Shown: positions 50,517-60,181, counted from the stretch's first letter. The stretch: 64,000 nucleotides of DNA from Bog-105 sp965277855 (GCA_965277855.1 OZ255847.1:5890001-5954000); one strand, 5' to 3'. Numbers and translations are program-made. Notes: generated by a model from the letters alone, not told the origin.

Positions 50517-52625
50517 ATGTTCCGAAAGTCTTGCATGGCGATTTCATTCTCTTTGGCGTTCGCGTACCCGACCACCGCTGCAGTCCCTGCTGCGCAGTCC
50601 GCTTATGTGCGTGTGAGCCAGGTGGGCTATGAGTCAGGGAAAACGCCTTTTCGCGCATATCTGATGTCGACGACGGACGAAACGGGCGCGACCTTTCGGG
50701 TTCTGGATGGCGCGGGGCACGCAGTAAGTGCAAGCGTGGTTGGGCCGCTGCTGGGCACTTGGAGTAACAGTAAGGCGCTGACCTACCGGGTATATGCGCT
50801 TGATTTTCAGGTGTCGGGGTGTGCGCGATATTCCATTGCGGTCGTTGGGCGGACGCCGGCCCGTTCGCCTGAGTTCGCGGTGGATCGTCCCGAGGTGCTG
50901 TATGCCGGCCTGTTGTTGAATTCGAAGTTCTTTTACGAGACAGAGCGGGATGGCCGGAATTTCAAGCCGAATGCGCTGCGCACGGCGCCCGGGCACTTGA
51001 ATGATAGACAAGCGAAAGTCTATGAAACGCCGCTGTTGGACGATAACGATCTGATCGCCACCAGCGGTTTGCCGTTGAAAGCGACAGGAGAGACGATCGA
51101 CGCGGAGGGGGGATGGTGGGACGCGGGCGATTACATGAAATATGTCGAGACCATCAGTTACACGGTTGCGTTGCAAGAGATTGGAGTGCGCGATTTCCCG
51201 CGACAAATGGGCAAGGATGCCGCATGGAATCCGCCGCCGCCGCCCCTCGCGATTTCATACTCGGGCAATTTTGCCGGATCTCCGATGAACGCCGATTACA
51301 GCACGGAAGCGGCTTTCGGCATTCAGTTTCTGATGCGCTTGTGGGATGACAAGTCGCGCACGCTTTATTACCAAGTGGGCAATAGCCAGGATTGGGTTAA
51401 TTTTAACTTTTTGAGCGATTACGATATCTGGCGGCTGCCGCAAGCGGACGACCAGTGGAACGGCTGCGACAGCACAGCGCGATTCATCTGTAACCGGCCG
51501 GTATTTGCGGCTGGGCCGGCCGGGTCGAAAATTAGCCCGAACCTGGCTGGCCGGCTGGCTGCGGATTTTGCAGTGTGTTACCAGCTGAATCGAGAAAGCA
51601 ACCCGCTGCTCGCGAAACAGTGTTTAAAGAATGGAGAGGACACATTTGAGCTTACCGATACTTCGCTGCCCGATCCGGCAGCATCGGTTTCAGCGGGAAC
51701 TTGCCGGGCAGATTGCCTGCTGACGATCATTCCATTTGACGGATATCCGGAAACGGTTTGGGATGACGATATGGAGTTGGGCGCGACGGAGTTATATCTG
51801 GCGTTGCGCACGGCTACTGAGGAGGGATCGGCTGATGCGGCCGACTTGCCGCGCAAGGCTCCTGGTTTCTACCTAGCGCAAGCCGCGCATTACGCGCGGA
51901 ATTACGTCGACAAGATTTATAAGACGGGAGCAGCCGATACCTTAAATCTCTACGACGTGAGCGGGTTGGCGCATTTCGAGTTGTACCGGGCCATGGGACT
52001 GGCCGGCGATCCCGCTGGATTGGCGATGACACGGACGAGCGTGCGGCAGCAATTCTTGAAGCAGATCGACGATGCGGTTAATGTTGCCAAGACGGATGCG
52101 TGGGGCTTTGGCAGTTCCTGGAGCAGCGACACGGCGTCGCATGGGGCTGGGCTGGCGGTGATGGCGAGCGAAGCGTACGCGCTGACCGGCCGTCCGGAAT
52201 ACGATATTTACGCACAGCGCTGGATGGCAAACATACTCGGCGCGAATGCCTGGGGCTCGTCCTTTATCGTGGGCGATGGATCGAAGACTTTTCCCAATTG
52301 CATACAGCACCAGGTGGCGAACTTACAGGGAGCGCTGGATGGAACGTCGGGCGGGACGCCAGTGCTTTGGGGAGCTGTTTCGGAAGGACCCTCGGGCGCG
52401 GCTACGTCTGGATTAGTGGACGGGATGATTGCCTGTCCGGCGAATGGGGCAGATCGATTTGAACGATTCAATGGAAACGATGGAAGTTTCGATGCTTCGC
52501 AGACGGCGGTATATGAGGACAATGTGCAGTCGTACAGCACCACAGAACCGGCGATCGATTTGACGGCTACTTCGTTTTTGATGTGGTCGTGGAGATTGAG
52601 GGAGGCAAGCCGGTTGGAGAGGTAG
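50517..52625 (+). CDS. Glycoside hydrolase family 9 (cellulase/endoglucanase-like), secreted
   Basis: 702 residues from ATG 50517 with GGAG 6 bases upstream; signal peptide MFRKSCMAISFSLAFAYPTTAA. N-terminal Ig-like CelD_N domain (YVRVSQVGYESGKTPFRAYL), GH9 catalytic block GGWWDAGDYMKYVE near residue 200, GSSWSSDTASHGAGLAVMASEAYALTGRPEYD and GANAWGSSFIVGDG, and C-terminal YSTTEPAIDLTATSF with the catalytic Glu. Hydrolyses beta-1,4-glucans. Insertion around the middle (CNRPVFAAG...) makes it longer than the typical 600. Strong call. Confidence 0.92.
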   Translation: MFRKSCMAISFSLAFAYPTTAAVPAAQSAYVRVSQVGYESGKTPFRAYLMSTTDETGATFRVLDGAGHAVSASVVGPLLGTWSNSKALTYRVYALDFQVSGCARYSIAVVGRTPARSPEFAVDRPEVLYAGLLLNSKFFYETERDGRNFKPNALRTAPGHLNDRQAKVYETPLLDDNDLIATSGLPLKATGETIDAEGGWWDAGDYMKYVETISYTVALQEIGVRDFPRQMGKDAAWNPPPPPLAISYSGNFAGSPMNADYSTEAAFGIQFLMRLWDDKSRTLYYQVGNSQDWVNFNFLSDYDIWRLPQADDQWNGCDSTARFICNRPVFAAGPAGSKISPNLAGRLAADFAVCYQLNRESNPLLAKQCLKNGEDTFELTDTSLPDPAASVSAGTCRADCLLTIIPFDGYPETVWDDDMELGATELYLALRTATEEGSADAADLPRKAPGFYLAQAAHYARNYVDKIYKTGAADTLNLYDVSGLAHFELYRAMGLAGDPAGLAMTRTSVRQQFLKQIDDAVNVAKTDAWGFGSSWSSDTASHGAGLAVMASEAYALTGRPEYDIYAQRWMANILGANAWGSSFIVGDGSKTFPNCIQHQVANLQGALDGTSGGTPVLWGAVSEGPSGAATSGLVDGMIACPANGADRFERFNGNDGSFDASQTAVYEDNVQSYSTTEPAIDLTATSFLMWSWRLREASRLER

Positions 52626-52761
52626 GTGAAGCCAGGAACATTTTTCTCAGCATGTGTTTTTTCTGCTTTGTGACGTCTGGTGGCAGTTAGCGTCAGTGGT
52701 TTAATCGCAGTGACTTACGTGGTGGCTACTAAGTTGCTTGGGGAGATTGCGAGGCAGAGAC

Positions 52762-52839
52762 ATGAAATACCTACTAGCATGGATTTTGGGAGTTCCCGGC
52801 GGACTGATTATTCTATGGTTCCTTTTTAATCATCACTAG
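52762..52839 (+). CDS. Small single-pass membrane peptide (25 residues)
   Basis: ATG 52762 with GAGG about 8 bases upstream opens MKYLLAWILGVPGGLIILWF followed by LFNHH and a TAG. A hydrophobic helix with a Gly-Val-Pro-Gly kink spans nearly the entire peptide, with a charged N-terminus and His-His end. The context (GH9 upstream, nothing else in the 248-base gap) and the ribosome site support a real small protein; no homology could be tested. Confidence 0.5.
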   Translation: MKYLLAWILGVPGGLIILWFLFNHH

Positions 52840-52873
52840 GGAATCATTGGGCAGATAGCTTTCGGGCAGACGT

Positions 52874-53755
52874 TTACTTTCTGGCAAGTTCCCGATACAC
52901 AACTTCCGTGAAAGTTGCGAAAGCAGGACTGTTTCCACCCTGAGCGGGCGGAGGATCGGCAACCTCCCGTTTGATTTGATCGAGAGACTTGCCCTGCGCT
53001 ACCAATTCCTTGATTTTCGCCCCCTTCGTTTCGGCGTGAACCAAATATTCGCGCACCTCTGACTTCGTTTCCGGCTTACCGTGTCCGGGAATGAAGGTAT
53101 CTGCATTCAAGGCAACTATGCCTTTGGCGGCCGCAATCCAGCCCTCGGATGACCCACCTTTTTCCAAATGGATTAGAGGATCGGGCCTGTGTGTGATGAT
53201 GTCTCCGCTGAAGACGATTTTCTGCTTCGGCAGATAAATCACGAGATCGCCGCTGGTATGCGCGGGTCCCCAATGTAGCAATTCGAGTGAGACATCATCG
53301 AGTTCTAAGTGATCTTTGTCAGCGGTTATGACGCGCGTTGGGAGATGGTCGGCTGGGGGCGCATTCTTATCCCCGGCTGCAATTGCGTGCTGCTGCTCTT
53401 TTTTTTCGTTCTCGTGAGCAATGATGCTGAGGCCTGCAGGAAAAGCCGCTAGCCCATTTACATGATCCCCGTCGCTATGGGTCAAAATTACCGTGTTTAT
53501 TGGTTTGGGTGTCAACTTGCGAATGTCATCCAGTAACTCATTCGCGCTAGCCGGAGAAATCTTGGCGTCGATAACGATCACTCCGTTCTCCCCGATGATG
53601 ACGCCGCTATTTCCTCCGTCACCTTCTATCCAAGAGACACCTCCCGTTAGCGGATGGACAACTAACGGAGCCGGTGCGGGACTCTGCGCATGTGCCAACA
53701 CCGCAACAGCAGTGGCCAATGCGAAACGAATAGAGACGCTTTGCCGATATGTCAT
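52874..53755 (-). CDS. Exported metallo-beta-lactamase-fold hydrolase
   Basis: 293 residues, signal peptide with SIRFALATAVAVLAHA. Metal motif THSDGDHVNG (HxxxDH, where the usual first HxH is HSD), AHTSGDLVIYLPKQKIVFSGDIITH (second His and bridging Asp) and FIPGHGKPE. This is the subclass with HxDGDH found in periplasmic MBL-fold hydrolases related to SoxH/quinoprotein-relay proteins. Substrate unknown. Confidence 0.88.
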   Translation of the reverse strand: MTYRQSVSIRFALATAVAVLAHAQSPAPAPLVVHPLTGGVSWIEGDGGNSGVIIGENGVIVIDAKISPASANELLDDIRKLTPKPINTVILTHSDGDHVNGLAAFPAGLSIIAHENEKKEQQHAIAAGDKNAPPADHLPTRVITADKDHLELDDVSLELLHWGPAHTSGDLVIYLPKQKIVFSGDIITHRPDPLIHLEKGGSSEGWIAAAKGIVALNADTFIPGHGKPETKSEVREYLVHAETKGAKIKELVAQGKSLDQIKREVADPPPAQGGNSPAFATFTEVVYRELARK

Positions 53756-53911
53756 GAAGCGACTATTGTTGCACCAAAGACTCCGGCATCGCCTTGCGAA
53801 TGAAGAAGATTGTTTCTACTGAACGTCCGGGCCCGGTTGCCAGACCAATGTCGCTTAATGTTGCCGAATGCAAACGCGGTAGCTACGCTGATAAAGTCAG
53901 TTCTACGCACA

Positions 53912-55747
53912 CTAATAGGCGTGATTAGTGACCAGCGACTTGCCGCCGCTCTCAGCAACCGTTTGCACATTTTTAGGGCCGATCAATTGAGCTAATCTCG
54001 TGATGGATTGCTCGCTTGCTACTAAGTAGCAGCGGGCAGGTTTTTGCCAGAGTTTAATCCATTGCTGGTCGTCCAGGAAAACATTGGGCGCTCCGGGCGC
54101 GTAGGAGCCGTAAACGAGATTGTTAAAGCGGCCGTTTAGCAGCCACGCTGTGCGGTTTGTGTAAAAGAAAATCGACGAGTAGGTGTAGTAATGATGATCG
54201 ATGACTAAGTCGCCGGGTGGGGAGTGCAGCAGAGCATTGGCTAATGGGCGTGAACCGAGGAAGGGATCAAATGCGACAAGCGCGAGGCGGGCAGCCTGGT
54301 AGAAGACGACCATCATGAGGGCAGTCGCGAAAAACGGTTTGCTGCGACGGGATGCGGCGAAGTTGCCGACTGCGCCGATTAAGAAGGCAAGCGCAGCGAG
54401 GAATAGCGGCACACGCAAATAGGCCAGAGCGGGGATGGTCAAGTCCTCCATGTGGCCGAGGGAAAGTGTGTAAGCGGCTGGATGACGGCTCAAGGCTAAT
54501 GAGATGTCTCCGGGAGCGGGAGTGTGTCGGACGGCGAACCATAAGCCCAACGCAGCGATGGCGCAGATGGCGCTGATGGTGGCCAACACTTTGGTTCCTA
54601 CTTGGATCCAGCGGCCACCTGCCGCCATAGCGGAGCCGATGAGCAGGGCGAAGGCCGGATAGCAGGGCATTGAATAATACTCTTGCGTGGTGGAGAAGCT
54701 AAAGAAGACCAGGATGAAGCCGATCCAGCAGAGGGCGAGTAATCGGGTACGGCTTGCACGGTCGACGGGCCGGTAAGTCAGTCTTACAGCGGCCGGGAGA
54801 TAAACGCTCCACGGAAAGAGCCAGAGTAAGTGAAAGAGCCAGAAGTAGAGTCGGGGGACAGTATTGTAATCGCGCGGGTACCGCAGATTTAAGAAGCGCA
54901 GTAACTGCTCGTTGATGAAGAAGAACCAGAAGAAACCATGATACTCGCCTGGGACGCTGTGCATGGTGAAGTCGAAGTAGGGTGGATTGCGCAGCATCGC
55001 AAGGATGTGCCAGGGGGCGGCGATGGCGAGGATAAGCAAGACACTCGACAGGGGACGGAAGCGACGCCAGATAGAAAGGTCGAAGAGGCGGCGGGTGAGA
55101 GCAAGATAGACGAGGGCTGCGCCGAAAGGAAAGACTACGCCGATGAGGCTTTTGAGCAGTAAGCCGACACCTAAACTAGCAGCGAGCAGAAAGGCCCACA
55201 AACGAGGGCGCGGCTCATCGTCTTCGAGCAGGCGCAGGAAAGCCCAGAGAGACAGCGCCACGGTGAAAGTCTGCATGACGTCAGGTATCTGGATGCGGGT
55301 AAAGAGGAAAAGGCCGACGCAGGTGGCCATGACCAGACCCGAGTAAAGTGCGGCGCGTTTGCCGAAAGCCCATCGGGCAAAAGCGGCAGTCAGCCAGGCG
55401 AGTGCGATCGAGGAGAAGGCGACGGGGAGACGGGCGGCCCAGTCGTGAACGCCAAAAACCTTGTAACAGAGCGCAATGAGCCAGTAAATGAGCGGAGCCT
55501 TTTCGAGATAGATCACGCCATCAATTCGAGCGGTGACCCAATCGCCCGAAGAAAGCATGTTACGGGCGATCTGCGCCTGGACAGCGTCAACGTCGTCCAT
55601 GAGGGAAGGCGGCGAGACAATGCACGCGAGATAAACGGCAGCAGCGACGAGTAAGACGACTAAGTAGAGGTAAGTAATTGACCGACGCCGACCAGTTTGT
55701 GGCTGCTGGTCGAGGGTGCGCACTGGATCTGCCATCGATTCATCCAA
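53912..55747 (-). CDS. GT39-type membrane glycosyltransferase (ArnT/PMT-like)
   Basis: 611 residues. About 12 membrane segments; the first periplasmic loop has DDVDAVQAQIARNMLSSGDWVTARIDGVIYLEKAPLIYWLIAL, the ArnT-like pattern with paired Asp (DD) for lipid-linked sugar substrates. C-terminal soluble part 530-611 has DHHYYTYSSIFFYTNRTAWLLNG. Probably transfers a sugar from polyprenyl phosphate to a lipid or protein outside the inner membrane. Its start (ATG 55747 or 55735) lies within the 3' end of the asparagine synthetase gene. Confidence 0.88.
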   Translation of the reverse strand: MDESMADPVRTLDQQPQTGRRRSITYLYLVVLLVAAAVYLACIVSPPSLMDDVDAVQAQIARNMLSSGDWVTARIDGVIYLEKAPLIYWLIALCYKVFGVHDWAARLPVAFSSIALAWLTAAFARWAFGKRAALYSGLVMATCVGLFLFTRIQIPDVMQTFTVALSLWAFLRLLEDDEPRPRLWAFLLAASLGVGLLLKSLIGVVFPFGAALVYLALTRRLFDLSIWRRFRPLSSVLLILAIAAPWHILAMLRNPPYFDFTMHSVPGEYHGFFWFFFINEQLLRFLNLRYPRDYNTVPRLYFWLFHLLWLFPWSVYLPAAVRLTYRPVDRASRTRLLALCWIGFILVFFSFSTTQEYYSMPCYPAFALLIGSAMAAGGRWIQVGTKVLATISAICAIAALGLWFAVRHTPAPGDISLALSRHPAAYTLSLGHMEDLTIPALAYLRVPLFLAALAFLIGAVGNFAASRRSKPFFATALMMVVFYQAARLALVAFDPFLGSRPLANALLHSPPGDLVIDHHYYTYSSIFFYTNRTAWLLNGRFNNLVYGSYAPGAPNVFLDDQQWIKLWQKPARCYLVASEQSITRLAQLIGPKNVQTVAESGGKSLVTNHAY

Positions 55748-57579
55748 AGAAATAAGATCAGCAAGCCCCAGAGGTGATACCCGAGGTTTGCGCGGCGGCT
55801 CAAGTGAGCCTGTACGTGACGCCGGATGGCGTCGAAACGAAAGAAGTCGCTATAGGAGGCTTCGGCGGTCGAGAGGGTATCGAGGAGGAGTTCACGTAAG
55901 GGGCCGCGCAACCAGTCGTGAGCGGGGAAATCGAGGCCGATCTTGGGGCGGCCCATGATGAAGGAAGGCAGTTTGTGCTTCATCAATTCTTTCAGGATTA
56001 TTTTTTGGCGGGAGCCCTGAATTTTGAAGTGCGTGGGGAGGGAAGCGGCGAACTCGACGATGCGGTGATCGAGAAAAGGCGGACGAACTTCGACGGAGTG
56101 GGCCATACTCATGCGATCGACTTTCATGAGGATGTCGTCGGGCAGGAAGAAAGTCTGATCGAAGCGCAGAAAGGCTTCCAGAGGGGGATTGAGGGGAGCG
56201 AAGTCAGCAAGGAGGCGCTCGAAGGCGGGAGGAAGCGGATGCTGGACGAGGCTGTTTTTTTCGCTGTCGGAAAAAGTTCCATTCCAGAAGGTATGACCGC
56301 GCAGAGGCGACAGCAAGCTGCCGGCGAGAAAACGCTTGAGTTTGTATTCGAAGCTGATCTTATCGTCGGAGACAGGGAGCAGGGTAGCAGCCGATTGAGC
56401 CAGACGGAGCAGTGGAGCGGGCCAACGGCGAGCCAGCCGGGCTAGTTCACTGGCGCGATGGGTTAAGTAGCCGGCGAACATTTCATCGGCACCTTCGCCG
56501 CTGAAGGCGACGGTAGCGGTTTGACGGGTGAGTTTGGAGAGGAACCAGACGGGAAGCGCTCCGCCATCGCCGTTGGGTTCGTCGAAGAAATCGGGGAAGT
56601 GCTCAATGGCTTGGCAGAGATCCGAGTTTTCATCGAGATCGAGCTGTTCGTGACGAGCGCCGTAATGAGCGGCGACGCGCGCGCTGATGGCGCCTTCATC
56701 GAAACTGCGTCCGGAGAAGGCGACGGAATAGGTTCGGATGGGCTCGGAGGATCGTTGCGCGGCATAGTGCAGGATGGTGGAGGAATCGAGTCCGCCGCTA
56801 AGCCAGAGGCCGAGGGGAACATCGGATAAGAAGTGCTCGGCGACGGACTGGCGGAGCAAGGAGTCGAGTTCTTCTTCTGCGTCGGCAAAGGAGCGGCTGC
56901 GCGGAGCTAAGGAGGGGAACCGCCAGTAATGATCGGAACGGATTTCGCCCTCCCGCCATTCCAGCCACGAGCCGGGTGACAGGCGTTCAATGCCTTCGAC
57001 CATGCTGTGAGCGCCAGGGGCGTAATTGAGAGCGAGATAACAATCGAGGGCGGAAGACGAAAGAGTGCGGTCGATCTCGGGATGGACGAAAAGGGTTTTC
57101 AGTTCTGAGCCAAAGTAGAGATCGCGGTGATGGTGAGCGACGTAAAGGGGCTTGATGCCGAGACGGTCGCGGGCTAAGACGAGGCGACGGGAAGACTCGG
57201 TCCAGAGGGCAACGGCGAACATGCCGCGGAGCCGCGAAAAGCAGGCAAGATCCCAGTGAAGAAAGGCCGCAAGGACGGTCTCGGTATCGCTGTGAGTGCG
57301 GAATTCGAAGCCGAGAGATTCAAGTTCGGGTCGGAGTTCGAGATGATTGTAGATCTCACCGTTGAAGACGATGATGACGTCGCCGTCGGGCGACAGAATA
57401 GGCTGATCACCGGCCGCGAGATCGAGAATTTTAAGACGGGCAGCGCCGAGTGAAACAAAGGGAGATTGAAACACGCCTTGCTGATCCGGACCGCGGTGTC
57501 GAAGCGACTCGACAGCAGCCTGAATGCGGGTGCGGGGCGCAGGAGAGCGGAGATGAGTGAAACCTGCTATGCCGCACAA
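55660..57579 (-). CDS. asnB: Asparagine synthetase (glutamine-hydrolysing)
   Basis: 639 residues from TTG 57579, which places the nucleophile Cys at position 2 (M-CGIAGFTHLRSP), and a GGAGG site 7 bases upstream; the earlier ATG at 57651 would bury it. Glutaminase blocks: HRGPDQQGVF, VFNGEIYNHLEL, RGMFAVALW. Synthetase PP-loop LSGGLDSS (about 265) and EGADEMFAGY. Makes asparagine; in gene sets with glycosyltransferases similar enzymes amidate surface glycans. Overlaps the GT39 gene by 76-88 bases. Confidence 0.93.
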   Translation of the reverse strand: MCGIAGFTHLRSPAPRTRIQAAVESLRHRGPDQQGVFQSPFVSLGAARLKILDLAAGDQPILSPDGDVIIVFNGEIYNHLELRPELESLGFEFRTHSDTETVLAAFLHWDLACFSRLRGMFAVALWTESSRRLVLARDRLGIKPLYVAHHHRDLYFGSELKTLFVHPEIDRTLSSSALDCYLALNYAPGAHSMVEGIERLSPGSWLEWREGEIRSDHYWRFPSLAPRSRSFADAEEELDSLLRQSVAEHFLSDVPLGLWLSGGLDSSTILHYAAQRSSEPIRTYSVAFSGRSFDEGAISARVAAHYGARHEQLDLDENSDLCQAIEHFPDFFDEPNGDGGALPVWFLSKLTRQTATVAFSGEGADEMFAGYLTHRASELARLARRWPAPLLRLAQSAATLLPVSDDKISFEYKLKRFLAGSLLSPLRGHTFWNGTFSDSEKNSLVQHPLPPAFERLLADFAPLNPPLEAFLRFDQTFFLPDDILMKVDRMSMAHSVEVRPPFLDHRIVEFAASLPTHFKIQGSRQKIILKELMKHKLPSFIMGRPKIGLDFPAHDWLRGPLRELLLDTLSTAEASYSDFFRFDAIRRHVQAHLSRRANLGYHLWGLLILFLWMNRWQIQCAPSTSSHKLVGVGQLLTST

Positions 57580-57756
57580 AGAGAGAAACCTCCAGGGCGA
57601 CCTTGAGCCTGCACGAGAGGTGATTTGTTGACGGTAGGGAGTTGCAGGCAAGGGAGAGACATGAAAGTAGGTTCGCTAAACTCGGGTGTTACTCAACCAG
57701 TCTAGCCAGAGAGAATGAAACAACTCTGAAAACAGTCCGCGTAAGTTATTTTTTTC

Positions 57757-58914
57757 ATGCCTGAGCCGATTCTTTGGACCATCCTGGTAGTTGCGGCTTC
57801 GCCTTTCGTCTACTACTTATTAGCCATTTTTGGTTCGCTGCGGTTTTTCATACGCCCGGATCCTTATGCGAAGACGCCCCGGTTCACGCCTCCGGTGAGC
57901 AATTTAAAGCCGGTCAAGGGCCTCGATGTAGGTGCGTACGAGAACTTCGCGAGCTTGTGCCGGCAAGACTATCCCGAGTATGAACTAGTGTTTTGCGTGG
58001 ATGCCGACAATGCAGCGGTGCTCGAAGTATTGGACAGGTTGAAGGGAGACTTTCCGGAACGCTCGATCCGCGTGCTGTTGGGATCGAACCGTTCGGCGCT
58101 GAACGACAAGTCGGCCAAGCTATCGCGGCTGGTAAGTGAAGCGAAGTATGAAGTGGTGGTGATTAACGACAGCGACGTGCGGGCGCGGCCGGACTATCTG
58201 AAAACCGTGGTGCAGCCATTGGCAGATCCAAAGATTGGCGCGGTGACTTTGCCGTACGTGCCCCTGTCGGAAGACACTTTCGCCGATGAGTTGCAATCGG
58301 TGGGGATGTATTCGGATTTCTATGCCGGGATTTTTGTAGCGCGCGAACTGGATGGAGTGAAGTTTGCGTTAGGTCCGACGATTGCGACGACGAAGTCGCA
58401 GCTGGCGAAGTTCGGAGGTTATGAGGCGATTGAGAACCGGCCGGGCGACGATTTACTAATCGGGCGGCTAGTGGCGGAACAAGGGGCGGAGGTGGAACTG
58501 CTGCCGTACGCGGTGGAGACGGTGGCGGATTTCGGATCGTTCAAGGAACTGCTACACAAGCGGCTGCGCTGGATTGTGGTGATGCGCCATATGCGGCCGT
58601 GGGGACACTTCGGATTGTTGTTTACGCAGGGACTGCCGTGGTCGATTCTGGCTGCGGTGCTGGCTCCTTCGAGGACAGTGGCGGCGGTTTACCTGGCGAC
58701 TTATCTCCTATTGCGATGCCTGATGACGTGGATTATCGGCGGGTATGGATTGAAGCAGAAATCGATGGCGCGGAAACTGTTTTTGATTCCGCTGTGGGAT
58801 GCAATGGCGTTCGTGATCTGGGTGGCTAGCTTTGCCAGGAGCAGTGTGCGCTGGCGCGGTGCGGAATACTATATCCGGCAGGGCGAGCTGGTGCCAGTGG
58901 GGAAAAGCAATTGA
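57757..58914 (+). CDS. GT2/GT21-type membrane glycosyltransferase (HpnI/ceramide glucosyltransferase-like)
   Basis: 385 residues with a leading membrane helix. GT21 motifs: VKGLDVGAYENFASLCRQDYPEYELVFCVDADN, VVINDSDVRARPDYL (D2), AIENRPGDDLLIGRLV (D3, GDD) and LHKRLRWIVVMRHMRP (Q/RxxRW), with three C-terminal membrane helices. Family members glucosylate ceramide or, in hopanoid pathways, transfer N-acetylglucosamine (HpnI). The acceptor here is unknown. The next gene overlaps as TTGA. Confidence 0.88.
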   Translation: MPEPILWTILVVAASPFVYYLLAIFGSLRFFIRPDPYAKTPRFTPPVSNLKPVKGLDVGAYENFASLCRQDYPEYELVFCVDADNAAVLEVLDRLKGDFPERSIRVLLGSNRSALNDKSAKLSRLVSEAKYEVVVINDSDVRARPDYLKTVVQPLADPKIGAVTLPYVPLSEDTFADELQSVGMYSDFYAGIFVARELDGVKFALGPTIATTKSQLAKFGGYEAIENRPGDDLLIGRLVAEQGAEVELLPYAVETVADFGSFKELLHKRLRWIVVMRHMRPWGHFGLLFTQGLPWSILAAVLAPSRTVAAVYLATYLLLRCLMTWIIGGYGLKQKSMARKLFLIPLWDAMAFVIWVASFARSSVRWRGAEYYIRQGELVPVGKSN

Positions 58915-59900
58915 AGACTTTAGCCGTTTGGGGCGTACTGGTGGCAGCGGCAGGCTGGCCGGCGATGGCGGCGAATCCTCCGCAGGCTGAGATCAGCAAC
59001 GGTGTAATACGGGCGAAACTGTATTTGCCGAGCGCGGAGAACGGATATTACCGGGGCGGGCGGTTCGACTGGTCGGGGGTGATTTCGCGGCTGGAGTATC
59101 AAGGGCATAACTTTTTCGGGGTGTGGTTTCCGAAATACGAAGCCACGTTGCATGATGCGATTACGGGGCCCGTGGAGGAGTTCCGCTCCGAAGATGGAGC
59201 GCTGGGCTTCGGAGAAGCGAAAACGGGGGGCCTGTTTGTAAAAATTGGCGTGGGCGTCTTGCAGAAGCCGGACGACTCGCCGTACGAGTTTGCGAAGAGC
59301 TACAAGATCGTGAACACGGGGACCTGGATTATCCGGCCGCATACCGATCGAGTGGAGTTTGTCCAGGAGTTGAAGGGCGTGGATGGATACTCCTATGTGT
59401 ACTCGAAGACCGTGCGTTTAATGAAAGGCAAACCGGAACTGGTGCTGGAGCACACCTTGAAGAACACCGGCCGGCGGGTGATCGACACCGAAGTGTATGA
59501 TCACGACTTTTATGTGATTGATGGCCAGCCAACAGGGCCGGCGGTTTCGATCAAGCTGCCCTTTCGCGTGCAGGCGAAACAGGACTTGAAAGGCGCGGCG
59601 GAAGTGCGCGGGGATGAGATTGCGTACCGGCGGGAGCTGTCGGAGTCGCGCGAGGATTCGGTGGCAAGCTACCTGCAGGGATTTGGGAGCAGCGCGGCGG
59701 AGAACGACATTCGAGTGGAAAATACCAGAGCGGGCGTGGGAGTTCGGGAAACCGGAGACCATCCGCTTTCGAAATTGTATTTATGGTCGATTCGAACGAC
59801 GGTCTGTCCGGAGGCGTACATCAAATTGCATGTTGAACGTGGCAAGAAGGTGAAGTGGGCGATCCGGTACCGTTTTTATAGGTTGGGGGAAGAGAAATAA
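58911..59900 (+). CDS. Exported aldose-epimerase-like (galactose-mutarotase-fold) protein
   Basis: 329 residues from TTG 58911, coupled to the glycosyltransferase. Signal peptide MKTLAVWGVLVAAAGWPAMAA. Beta-sandwich pattern of the mutarotase superfamily with FDWSGVISRLEYQGHNFFG, DRVEFVQELKGVDGYSYVYSKTVRL and LEHTLKNTGRRVIDTEVYDHDFYVID; the catalytic His/Glu of GalM cannot be aligned with confidence. Probably a carbohydrate-binding or -modifying surface protein. Confidence 0.6.
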   Translation: MKTLAVWGVLVAAAGWPAMAANPPQAEISNGVIRAKLYLPSAENGYYRGGRFDWSGVISRLEYQGHNFFGVWFPKYEATLHDAITGPVEEFRSEDGALGFGEAKTGGLFVKIGVGVLQKPDDSPYEFAKSYKIVNTGTWIIRPHTDRVEFVQELKGVDGYSYVYSKTVRLMKGKPELVLEHTLKNTGRRVIDTEVYDHDFYVIDGQPTGPAVSIKLPFRVQAKQDLKGAAEVRGDEIAYRRELSESREDSVASYLQGFGSSAAENDIRVENTRAGVGVRETGDHPLSKLYLWSIRTTVCPEAYIKLHVERGKKVKWAIRYRFYRLGEEK

Positions 59901-59950
59901 GCAAAAAGAGCTTGAAGGGGGATTATAAGTGGGCGTATACTTGTGAAGGT

Positions 59951-60181
59951 ATGGCACAAGTGACGATCTACCTGGATGACGAGACCTTGACGGTGGTGAA
60001 AACGGCGACGAAGACCGGCGGCGTTTCGCAGAGTCAGTGGATCGCAGAGGCGGTGCGGGAGAGGGCGAAGCGGGAGTGGCCGGCGGCGGTGCTAGCGCTG
60101 GCGGGCGCGTGGTCGGATTTCCCATCTGCTGACGAAATTCGGGCAAAGCACGGCGTGGATGTGAAGCGCGAGCGGCTGTAG
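59951..60181 (+). CDS. VapB-like ribbon-helix-helix antitoxin
   Basis: 76 residues from ATG 59951 with GAAGG upstream. MAQVTIYLDDETLTVVKTATKTGGVSQSQWIAEAVRERAKREWP is a ribbon-helix-helix domain; the C-terminal SDFPSADEIRAKHGVDVKRE is the usual toxin-binding tail of VapB antitoxins. Shares one base with the vapC start. Confidence 0.85.
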   Translation: MAQVTIYLDDETLTVVKTATKTGGVSQSQWIAEAVRERAKREWPAAVLALAGAWSDFPSADEIRAKHGVDVKRERL

